Positions 1 through 6,603 of a DNA stretch of 40,522 bases are shown here, in pieces; the first letter of the stretch is position 1; each line of letters begins with the position of its first letter. Location: assembly GCF_000420845.1 (NCBI RefSeq), contig NZ_ATVS01000032.1, positions 1 through 40,522 on the forward strand. Direction: 5' to 3'. Made by a program: the position numbers and the translations under genes. The notes below the pieces were generated by a model that did not search any database, was not told where the DNA came from, and saw only the letters and a list, made by a program, of their open reading frames with translations. The stretch is from Butyrivibrio sp. AE3009 (GTDB lineage Bacteria > Bacillota > Clostridia > Lachnospirales > Lachnospiraceae).

Positions 1-131
1 TAAAAATGGGATTTTAGACGTAATGCCCGGAAAGGACTACGTCTGTTTAGATAAAAACTCTAGATGATACGTAATTTAACCGGATAATCCAGCCATAAAG
101 TATCAATGAGTACCAATAAGTAACTAATAAA

Positions 132-160
132 GAAAAAACCGCTCAATCTGTTGAGCGGTT
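132..160 (-). terminator. Rho-independent terminator of tRNA-Pro
   Basis: On the minus strand a perfect 10-bp stem (AACCGCTCAA / TTGAGCGGTT, 137-146 with 151-160) and a 4-nt loop are followed by a run of U residues (132-138). It lies directly behind the tRNA gene, so it most likely ends that transcript. Confidence 0.85.
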
Positions 161-168
161 TTAATCAA

Positions 169-241
169 TCGGAGTGACGTGATTCGAACACGCGGCCCCT
201 ACCTCCCTAAGATAGTGCTCTACCAACTGAGCCACACCCCG
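169..241 (-). tRNA. tRNA-Pro, anticodon AGG
   Basis: A full cloverleaf can be folded on the minus strand: acceptor CGGGGTG/CACTCCG with one G-U pair, D-arm GCTC/GAGC, anticodon stem CTATC/GGTAG with loop TTAGGGA, 5-nt variable loop, and T-arm with loop TTCGAAT. The anticodon at loop positions 3-5 is AGG (codon CCU; A34 could be modified to inosine). C1-G72, A73, G35, G36 and G37 are the proline identity pattern. The 3' CCA is not encoded. It has its own promoter and terminator, so it is a single-gene transcription unit. Confidence 0.93.
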
Positions 242-253
242 ACGACGTGTTTT

Positions 254-282
254 ATAATATCACGGTCCAAAACAAAATGCAA
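254..282 (-). promoter_or_regulatory. Promoter of tRNA-Pro
   Basis: Minus-strand TTGCAT (277-282), a 17-bp spacer and TATTAT (254-259). Transcription would start about 6 bases upstream of the tRNA 5' end, typical for a tRNA gene. Confidence 0.65.
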
Positions 283-290
283 CACTTTTT

Positions 291-710
291 TTATTCAATT
301 CCAAAACTTCCGTCGGAATACTTCAGAACCCAGTAACCATGCCCTGTTCCGCAGTCTTCATAGTAGGTTCTTTCAATGATTTGGGGCTTATTTTCTTCAA
401 TTTTTTTTGAATTTTTTTCTTCTTTTGAAGAAGTTTCTTCAAAAATGGGGGCCAAAGGTGTGGTTTGGTCCTGAAGAGTTGTAATAGCCGCATCCTCATT
501 TTCTTTCATTTCTGCTATAGCTTCTGATTTCATATCCGGGTTCACTTCTGTCTCCACTTCTATCACAGGTATGCTGCTGTCTTTGCCGGCTGCGGACATG
601 AGAAGTGCTGCTCTGTATGCAGGTACAAAGCTGTACAGCATAAGATTCAGAACAAATACGCTAAACACCGCGCCCGATATAACCAAAGCTATCCCCAGCA
701 TTCGCTTCAT
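291..710 (-). CDS. Small membrane-anchored protein of unknown function
   Basis: A 139-residue product starting MKRMLGIALV. An in-frame ATG at 731 exists, but AAGGAG (720-725) sits 9 bases before the ATG at 710, which decides the start. One N-terminal membrane segment (about residues 5-27) is followed by an acidic, Lys/Glu-rich spacer and a compact C-terminal piece with Cys, Gly and aromatic residues (DCGTGHGYWVLKYSDGSFG) that looks like a small folded domain, probably outside the cell. I do not recognise a family. It is the last gene of a row of exported proteins, 25 bases after the transglutaminase-like gene, so it is probably co-transcribed with it. No terminator was found before the tRNA promoter. 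Confidence 0.75.
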   Translation of the reverse strand: MKRMLGIALVISGAVFSVFVLNLMLYSFVPAYRAALLMSAAGKDSSIPVIEVETEVNPDMKSEAIAEMKENEDAAITTLQDQTTPLAPIFEETSSKEEKNSKKIEENKPQIIERTYYEDCGTGHGYWVLKYSDGSFGIE

Positions 711-735
711 AGACTCATTCTCCTTAATCATTCAT

Positions 736-1713
736 TTAGTAGTTAACTGTATAAGTAGCAGATTTCTCTAAAGGCTTGGCAGGATAGGAACTATAGGTCT
801 GCTTGTAATAACCATCTCCCTTGGCATCCTGCATTTCCGCATCGAAGATAAACCATTCATCACCCATTTTGACCTCTGTCCAGGCATGGGGCGTTCTGCC
901 GCCCAGGGATGAGGTTACGGTGCCGGTGCAGATCTTGGTCTCATAACCAAGGCCTCTTGCGATATAGCCAAAGGCCGCCGCATAGTTATAGCAATTGCCT
1001 TTTCCGGTATCAAACAAGTTAACGGCGTAGGTCAGCGGCCAGTTCCCTGTGGGAGTTTCATAGCTTCGTTCATAGGCTGCTGCCTTTACCAGAAAATCAA
1101 AGCTTCGCTTGAGCTGCTGCTTCTGGCTCATATTTCCATTGGTACAGGCCTCTATAAGCGCTGCTGTCTGCTTCATGACATCCGTCTCGGGCTTGATAAG
1201 AGTGCCGTCGGCCTTTCTCCACATGAGGCCAGCCTGTGTATGAACAAAATGTTCTCCGGGAACCTCTTCCAAAAGAGCTCCATCCATAGCCTGCGTCTCA
1301 ACAACGGCCCTTATCTGCTTCCTCAGGGCATCTCCCACGCCATGGAGTGCGTTCTCTCTGATGGAAACCACCGTCTGAGGTATAGCCGCTCCGGTAAGCG
1401 CTGCCGGAAAACACAGTAGCTCAGTCATCTCCTTGTCATACAGGCAGTTGCTGTAGGATGCGTAATAAGGATTGTTCTCGCTTACGGTTATGGACCTAAG
1501 GTTGATCAGATTTCTGAAGGCAGACGAAGTTATCTCCGTCACATCACTTCCTATATGAACCGTCGTTATGCCGGTATTAGCGGCAAAAGTCGCAGAGTCT
1601 ATCACAGTAAGGTTGTCAGCCTTGCAGGGCAGGGATAAAAAGAGAACACATCCCACGATACAAGCGGATACAGCCGCAATTATTCTTTTGTATAGGCAAA
1701 AGGCTCTCTTCAT
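736..1713 (-). CDS. Exported transglutaminase-like protein with LRR_5 (BspA-type) segment
   Basis: A 325-residue protein. A signal peptide or membrane anchor covers about residues 10-32. Residues ~36-125 resemble one or two BspA-type leucine-rich repeats (motifs such as ITSSAFRNLINLRSITV and IPQTVVSIRENAL). Residues ~215-295 form a transglutaminase-like core with an apparently complete triad: Cys241 (GKGNCYNYA), His276 (TPHAWTEV) and Asp291 (WFIFDAEMQ). This fold is known in proteases, amidases and transglutaminases, so the reaction cannot be fixed; action on cell-wall or surface protein substrates is inferred from export. AAGGAG lies 8 bases before the ATG. The preceding gene encodes a second, degenerate member of the same fold 22 bases upstream, suggesting a duplicated pair working together. 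Confidence 0.82.
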   Translation of the reverse strand: MKRAFCLYKRIIAAVSACIVGCVLFLSLPCKADNLTVIDSATFAANTGITTVHIGSDVTEITSSAFRNLINLRSITVSENNPYYASYSNCLYDKEMTELLCFPAALTGAAIPQTVVSIRENALHGVGDALRKQIRAVVETQAMDGALLEEVPGEHFVHTQAGLMWRKADGTLIKPETDVMKQTAALIEACTNGNMSQKQQLKRSFDFLVKAAAYERSYETPTGNWPLTYAVNLFDTGKGNCYNYAAAFGYIARGLGYETKICTGTVTSSLGGRTPHAWTEVKMGDEWFIFDAEMQDAKGDGYYKQTYSSYPAKPLEKSATYTVNY

Positions 1714-1735
1714 CCGCCGGGCTCCTTATGGTTAA

Positions 1736-2686
1736 TTATCGTAAAATAGGTGTGTATACTCCGAATTTTTCTCTTACTGAAGCGTAGGAATAGCCCTTCT
1801 TGGCATCGCCACCCTCACTGGGGTGCTTGCCATAGCCCGCCAAAGGATAAGTGGGGTCCGCAAACCCCTCCTGGCCATCAACTATAACCTGACACCATTG
1901 ATCTGCCCATTGATTAATATTCTTGTGATACCAGGTAATGCCCATGTAATCCAGAACAAGTCCAAGAGCCCTTGTGGCTCCTGCGCAGGAGTACTCTCTT
2001 CCGATAAATACTCCGTAGGCAGTTCTGTATATCTTTCCTTCAGTTGTATATGTTCCAAGTGCACAATACGCCTGAACTATACCGCTGGCATATGCAACCT
2101 TCTCGATATCCTTGACCTTCTCTACTTCTTTGGTTTTCTTGCTACTCTTTTTGCTGTTTTCCTTGCCTTTATTCTTTTCATCAGCCTCTGCCTGCTTCTC
2201 AGCGTCTATGGCAGCGGCTCTGGAATTGATATGGTCGGCAATCTGCTTGGCTATGCTCCTTGCCTGAATCTCCTGGGCATAGGTCATTCCGCCGTTATCA
2301 TGAGTTGTCTTCTGAACAACTACCACGTCCTCTTTGCCGGTCGGAACAACATAATCAATGCTGTCACCGATAAGCCTGTTAGCGACCCTTTTTTCCTTTA
2401 TTCCGAAGATAACATAGTGTTCAATAAGCTTGTTGGCATCCGGCCCGTATGCCTGTCTTAAATCTTCATAATTGAGGTAGTAAAAAAGCGGATTGTACTG
2501 ATTCTTATAATCTACCCCGTTATAAACTGTTGTCCCCTTTGCAAGCTGCGTATAGGGATCATCCTTGGCCAGGGCAACAGTTTTGCCTGCTCCTATAGGC
2601 ATCGCCAGACATAACATCATGAATACAGAAAGAAACATGCATACAGATCTCTTCAGAATGCGCTTCATAACCTTCTTACCCCACAT
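1736..2686 (-). CDS. Exported transglutaminase-like protein lacking the catalytic His
   Basis: Up to 316 residues. The start is uncertain: ATG at 2686 or, as likely, ATG at 2668 (MKRILKRSVC), both with weak ribosome binding sites. A signal peptide spans about residues 8-40. Residues ~60-102 (YNPLFYYLNYEDL, then HYVIFGIKEKR) match a short surface-protein repeat common in Clostridia. A Lys/Glu-rich segment (~160-195) links to a C-terminal transglutaminase-like domain with Cys234 (REYSCAGATRAL) and Asp277 (GFADPTYP). The expected His-Trp position reads DQW (Gln263-Trp264), so the triad appears broken; it may bind rather than cleave. It follows a terminator and precedes the intact paralogue-like gene in the same direction. 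Confidence 0.78.
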   Translation of the reverse strand: MWGKKVMKRILKRSVCMFLSVFMMLCLAMPIGAGKTVALAKDDPYTQLAKGTTVYNGVDYKNQYNPLFYYLNYEDLRQAYGPDANKLIEHYVIFGIKEKRVANRLIGDSIDYVVPTGKEDVVVVQKTTHDNGGMTYAQEIQARSIAKQIADHINSRAAAIDAEKQAEADEKNKGKENSKKSSKKTKEVEKVKDIEKVAYASGIVQAYCALGTYTTEGKIYRTAYGVFIGREYSCAGATRALGLVLDYMGITWYHKNINQWADQWCQVIVDGQEGFADPTYPLAGYGKHPSEGGDAKKGYSYASVREKFGVYTPILR

Positions 2687-2709
2687 CTTTTTTTATTTTC
2701 GGGCGCAAC

Positions 2710-2749
2710 AAAAAAACGCCGATAAGAACTTATCATTAATCTTATCGGC
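2710..2749 (-). terminator. Rho-independent terminator of the PEPS/T-repeat protein gene
   Basis: A perfect 10-bp stem (GCCGATAAGA / TCTTATCGGC, 2718-2727 with 2740-2749) and a 12-nt loop are followed on the minus strand by seven T residues. It separates the repeat-protein gene from the transglutaminase-like genes. Confidence 0.9.
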
Positions 2750-2765
2750 ATTTTATATCACGACT

Positions 2766-4535
2766 TTAATAATTTATGAATTTATTTTTCAATGGATTTT
2801 TTCCTGCGGGCACACCGGCTGCAATGATACAAGCCGCAAGGATTATCATAAGAACCCTCATGTAAAGCCTGCTGTCATCTGAAGTTTCAGAGCGCCTTGC
2901 TCCCAAAACCTGCAAAGTAGCATCTATTTCATTACCTGCTCCCAGCTTTTCCGGCAAAATAGTGCCTGAAACAGTTCCTCTCTTGCCAAGAGTCCTATCT
3001 GCAGAGGGCTCTGCCTTGCCGGTAGTTCCCGGAAGAGGAGATTCAGAGTCTTTCCTGCCGGAACTTCCGTCCACCAGCACCAGTTTGCCATTGATCCTGG
3101 TCACGCTGTAGTAGCCGGATACATCCTTGCCCTTCTCATCCACAATCCTGAAGGAAGTGATCTCGTTGACGCTACTGCCCACTCCTGTCTGACTTCCGTT
3201 AAACACCACATCCGTAAGCTTGTGTCCCTTAAGAAGGCTTCCCTTTGTTATGGTCACCTCATTGTTGGTTATGGTGCTGCCATCGTCATTTTTGACCGTG
3301 GAGCCGGCCTTGATGGTGATTTTGCGCTGTGTAACCTTGACATTTCCGTTGCTGCTTAAGGTCTTAACTTCTCCGCCTATTTTTTTGCCATTGGAATCAT
3401 AGAGAACGATATCCCCAGGGGCTACAACATTGGAACCGGACATAAAGGGAATAGTGTAGTTTAAAGGTTCCTTAACTGTCGTATATGCGCCGCCCACATT
3501 TACTGTATAGGTGGTGCCCAAAAAGCTGATAACCGTCTGTTCACGGGCCTGCCTTGCTGCATCGCCGTCGCCGGCCATAAGCCCTGCTTCATCACTGCTA
3601 CTCTTGTCCTCGGAAATCGGATCTCCATAGGGACCATAATATCTCACCAGGGACTCCCCAGGATTCTTGAGGTTCTCAAGTCTGATAACATAGCCTCCGA
3701 CAACATGCTCCTTGCCATCATATTGCAGCTCGGCACTAGGTGCCACTGTCTGAATCGAGAAAACAACTTCAGGCTCCACCGGCTGCTCAGGCTCCGGCTT
3801 CTCCGGATCTGTAGGTGCCGGGTCTGAAGGCTCGGGATCCGTTGGTTCAGGGTCTGTAGGCTCGGGATCCGTTGGTTCAGGGTCTGTAGGTGCCGGCTCT
3901 GAAGGCACCGGTTCTGAAGGCGCCGGTTCCGATGGCTCAGTAGGTTCCGAGGGTTCCGACGGTTCCGACGGCTCCGGTTCTTCCGGATTCGCAGGCTCCG
4001 ATTTTTCTTTTATTCTTATTACTCCATCAACGTGAATTTTGACATCCTGATTAGGTGCCAATGTAGAAGCAGTTTTGATAACATACCAAATGACATAATG
4101 CTGATCCGAATCAAACTCGCCAACGACGCTCTTGATCTCATCAGCGGTAGGAACTCTGTCGAGAGAGGCGGTGACTTCATTAGCGGCGGTAAATCCATCC
4201 TGAAGCAGATTATCCTCGCTTCCGCCTTCCGACACAAGATCAGTGTGCGAAGCTATCCCATTTATCCTTATAGGATCCGAATAATCCGTTCTGGGATAGC
4301 TTCCGGGTTCCACCGGAATATCTCCGCCTACACCATTGCCTCTGATATAGAAGCACACATCACTTTTTTCCCCATTATTTTCATACACGGCGTCGTGCAG
4401 TCCATTTACAACCTTGGTTGTTTCTGCGGATTCTGCGGCATAAGACGTAAAGCTGATACTTCTGCTCCCCATAGCAGTAAGTAGTATTAGCGGCATCAAA
4501 ACCAGCACAAGTACTCTCCGCGAAAACTTTTTCAT
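2766..4535 (-). CDS. Exported Pro/Glu/Ser/Thr-repeat surface protein with C-terminal membrane anchor
   Basis: A 589-residue protein. Residues 1-33 are a signal peptide. Residues ~40-175 form an N-terminal domain of unknown type, followed by a low-complexity spacer (~180-260) built on EPSEPS, PAPSEPVPS and DPEPTDPEPT units, then a beta-rich region (~262-500) rich in Val, Thr, Gly and Asn of the kind seen in Ig-like modules. A hydrophobic helix near residues 560-578 is followed by a basic tail, consistent with anchoring in the membrane; no LPXTG sortase signal is visible. GGGAG sits 9 bases before the ATG. The gene has its own promoter and terminator and is probably monocistronic. An adhesin or wall-spanning stalk is an inference. 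Confidence 0.8.
   Translation of the reverse strand: MKKFSRRVLVLVLMPLILLTAMGSRSISFTSYAAESAETTKVVNGLHDAVYENNGEKSDVCFYIRGNGVGGDIPVEPGSYPRTDYSDPIRINGIASHTDLVSEGGSEDNLLQDGFTAANEVTASLDRVPTADEIKSVVGEFDSDQHYVIWYVIKTASTLAPNQDVKIHVDGVIRIKEKSEPANPEEPEPSEPSEPSEPTEPSEPAPSEPVPSEPAPTDPEPTDPEPTDPEPTDPEPSDPAPTDPEKPEPEQPVEPEVVFSIQTVAPSAELQYDGKEHVVGGYVIRLENLKNPGESLVRYYGPYGDPISEDKSSSDEAGLMAGDGDAARQAREQTVISFLGTTYTVNVGGAYTTVKEPLNYTIPFMSGSNVVAPGDIVLYDSNGKKIGGEVKTLSSNGNVKVTQRKITIKAGSTVKNDDGSTITNNEVTITKGSLLKGHKLTDVVFNGSQTGVGSSVNEITSFRIVDEKGKDVSGYYSVTRINGKLVLVDGSSGRKDSESPLPGTTGKAEPSADRTLGKRGTVSGTILPEKLGAGNEIDATLQVLGARRSETSDDSRLYMRVLMIILAACIIAAGVPAGKNPLKNKFINY
3829..3888. repeat. Two perfect tandem copies of a 30-bp unit
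   Basis: Positions 3829-3858 and 3859-3888 are identical (unit begins GGCTCGGGATCC). They encode the DPEPTDPEPT part of the surface protein spacer and are flanked by diverged copies. Being in frame, slippage here would change spacer length in steps of ten residues. Confidence 0.9.
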
Positions 4536-4587
4536 CCCACATTTTCTCCCACAAGGTTATAAAAATATATAATCAACATACCGTTAT

Positions 4588-4617
4588 ATAATATCAGATG
4601 CTAAATCACAGATTCAA
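4588..4617 (-). promoter_or_regulatory. Promoter of the repeat-protein gene
   Basis: Minus-strand TTGAAT (4612-4617), an 18-bp spacer and TATTAT (4588-4593), giving a leader of about 45 nt. Confidence 0.5.
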
Positions 4618-4664
4618 TCATATTGGAAATTATTTTTGTATACGTGGTCAGTTTTCCTGATTAT

Positions 4665-6041
4665 TTATTTCAATATGTCCATCGCATCAGCTACAGAGGA
4701 CACTCCGATGATCTCAATACTCGAAGCGCAGGTCTTAAGCTTCCCTGCCAGTGCCTTAGGAACAATGCAGGTCTTGAAGCCAAGCTTGGCTGCTTCCTGA
4801 ACCCTGTTCTCTGCCATGCTGACGCTCCTTACCTCTCCCGAGAGTCCCACCTCTCCGAAGGCGATAATATCGTCGGCGATCGGTCTATTCTTAAAGCTGG
4901 AAATAAGCGCAAGACATATCGCCAGATCAAGCGACGGCTCAGCTATCTTCATTCCTCCCGCCAGATTGACATAGGCATCAAAATCCCCGAGAGACAGCCC
5001 TATTCTCTTCTCCAGAACGGCCATAAGAAGGTTCACCCTGTTATAGTCCGTTCCGTTGGCCTGACGCCTTGGGAATCCGAAATTGGTGTGGCACACAAGG
5101 GCCTGTATCTCAAGCAGAATAGGCCTTGTCCCCTCCACTGAGCAGGTAACAATGGAACCGCTGGCATTCTCCGGCCTTCCCTCCAGCATGAACTCAGAAG
5201 GGTTCAGAACCTCCTGAAGGCCCCTCTCTCTCATCTCAAAGACTCCTATCTCATTAGTGGAGCCAAAACGGTTTTTTACCGCCCTTAAAATGCGATATGA
5301 GGCATGTCTGTCCCCTTCAAAGTAAAGAACAGTGTCCACCATATGCTCAAGAACCCTGGGGCCTGCCACCTGGCCTTCCTTAGTGACATGTCCCACGATA
5401 AATACCGTAATATTCATGCTCTTGGCGATACGCAAAAGAACGGACGTGGACTCCCTGACCTGGGATACACTGCCCGGAGCGGACGAAACATTCTCATTGT
5501 ACATTGTCTGAATGGAATCTATTATGATGACCTCAGGCTTAGTGCGGATCACAGCCTCCTCTATATTAGACAGATTGGTCTCACACATGAATTTGAGAGT
5601 ATCGGAAAAATCTCCGATCCTGTTGGCACGAAGCTTGATCTGCCTAAGGGATTCCTCACCTGAGATATACAGAACTTCTTTTTTGTCGCCGGATAAAAAA
5701 CCCGCAACCTGAAGAAGAAGTGTTGACTTGCCGATACCGGGATCTCCTCCCACAAGAATAAGGGATCCTCTTACAAGGCCCCCTCCCAGAACTCTGTTAA
5801 GTTCTCCAATGTGGGTATCTGCCCTCTCCTCATCCTCCATGACAATTTCATTAAGGGTCTTGGGACTAACATATTTGGTATCCGGTGCCGTACCAATCCC
5901 CTTGGGCGCCTTGCCTGCAGGCTTAACAGTTTCTTCTACCATGGTATTCCACTGCTTGCACCCGGGGCACTGTCCCATCCACTTGGAGGATTCGTAGCCG
6001 CACTCCTGGCAAAAGAATACCGTTTTCATTTTAACTGCCAT
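4665..6041 (-). CDS. radA: DNA repair protein RadA
   Basis: A RecA-like branch-migration ATPase of recombinational repair, 458 residues from the chosen start. The ATG at 6041 (MAVKMKTVFF) is preferred over one at 6059 because GGGGAG lies 6 bases upstream of it. Visible parts in order: a four-Cys zinc finger (CQEC ... CPGC, residues 11-28), Walker A GGDPGIGKST, a Walker B-like stretch ending IIIDSIQTM, the RadA signature KNRFGSTNEIGVF, and the C-terminal Lon-protease-like domain, which in RadA is a DNA-binding scaffold without protease activity. The length fits the family. It lies downstream of clpC, as in the Bacillus clpC-radA order, but a hairpin separates it from the preceding gene and there is little room for a promoter of its own. 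Confidence 0.97.
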   Translation of the reverse strand: MAVKMKTVFFCQECGYESSKWMGQCPGCKQWNTMVEETVKPAGKAPKGIGTAPDTKYVSPKTLNEIVMEDEERADTHIGELNRVLGGGLVRGSLILVGGDPGIGKSTLLLQVAGFLSGDKKEVLYISGEESLRQIKLRANRIGDFSDTLKFMCETNLSNIEEAVIRTKPEVIIIDSIQTMYNENVSSAPGSVSQVRESTSVLLRIAKSMNITVFIVGHVTKEGQVAGPRVLEHMVDTVLYFEGDRHASYRILRAVKNRFGSTNEIGVFEMRERGLQEVLNPSEFMLEGRPENASGSIVTCSVEGTRPILLEIQALVCHTNFGFPRRQANGTDYNRVNLLMAVLEKRIGLSLGDFDAYVNLAGGMKIAEPSLDLAICLALISSFKNRPIADDIIAFGEVGLSGEVRSVSMAENRVQEAAKLGFKTCIVPKALAGKLKTCASSIEIIGVSSVADAMDILK

Positions 6042-6066
6042 TTTATTCTCCCCAAACAATAGTTTT

Positions 6067-6102
6067 TAAAGAAAGAGCTTCCCGAACAAATCGGAAAGCT
6101 CT
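6067..6102 (-). terminator. Terminator or attenuator hairpin upstream of radA
   Basis: A 12-bp stem with one G-T pair (6074-6085 with 6091-6102) and a 5-nt loop, followed on the minus strand by TTTCTTT. It lies behind the 6116-6526 gene and only about 30 bases before the radA start, so partial read-through may feed radA. Confidence 0.75.
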
Positions 6103-6115
6103 CATGATTTACATC

Positions 6116-6526
6116 TTATTTCTCAACTTTAACAGATACGAGGCCCTCTCCGGAGAGCTCTACGCTAAGATTAAGTTTGCCTCCCAGATTGGTGGTCATC
6201 TTACCAATACTGCTACCGTTTACATATACGCTGTATTCTGTGTTCTCCAGAAGTCCCAGCGTAATCTGTGCATCATTGTCTCCTTCTACACTGAATTCAA
6301 CACCGTTATCTGTTTCCTTAAACTCCGTAACCGTTGTTCCGGGTACGGATTCATATATGAAGTTTTCATTGCACTCGAGCTTGGTAATATCCTTGTAGGT
6401 CTTGACCTTGAGAATATCTCCGTTGTGCTCAAAGTTCTCAAGTTTAGTCTTCTCCGGAAGCTTGTAGTTACCAAAGCTGATACTTCCGTTCTCCTCAGCT
6501 CTAATCAACTGTTCTACAACAGCCAT
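6116..6526 (-). CDS. Conserved Lachnospiraceae-type small protein, function unknown
   Basis: A 136-residue soluble protein (MAVVEQLIRAEENGSISFGNYKL) without signal peptide or membrane segment. It starts with a short helical stretch, then looks mostly beta-stranded (VYVNGSSIGKMTTNLGGKLNLSVEL near the end). From memory, relatives of this length in Lachnospiraceae genomes sometimes carry the product name endosialidase; I see no sialidase motif and would not trust that name. AGGAGGG is 6 bases before the ATG. The gene has a good promoter overlapping the end of clpC and a hairpin behind it, so it can be transcribed alone or as part of the gntR-clpC message. Confidence 0.8.
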   Translation of the reverse strand: MAVVEQLIRAEENGSISFGNYKLPEKTKLENFEHNGDILKVKTYKDITKLECNENFIYESVPGTTVTEFKETDNGVEFSVEGDNDAQITLGLLENTEYSVYVNGSSIGKMTTNLGGKLNLSVELSGEGLVSVKVEK

Positions 6527-6575
6527 GATGACCCTCCTAAAAATATGTTATAGGTAAAGCTTAAATGTTAATATC

Positions 6576-6603
6576 ATTATAAATGATGCCCGTCTATTAT
6601 CAA
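6576..6603 (-). promoter_or_regulatory. Strong promoter of the 136-residue protein gene
   Basis: Minus-strand TTGATA (6598-6603), a 16-bp spacer and a consensus TATAAT (6576-6581). The -35 box overlaps the clpC stop codon (6600-6602). Confidence 0.75.

Noticed and set aside
1823..2461. 212-codon open frame on the plus strand
   Set aside because: It lies opposite the transglutaminase-like gene, has no ribosome site, and its product is an implausible Cys/Leu-rich sequence.
3829..3888. Short CRISPR-like repeat
   Set aside because: Copies are directly adjacent without spacers and encode the protein repeat.
6116..6526. Sialidase function for the 136-residue protein
   Set aside because: No Asp-box, catalytic residues or suitable length; the name is not supported by the sequence.
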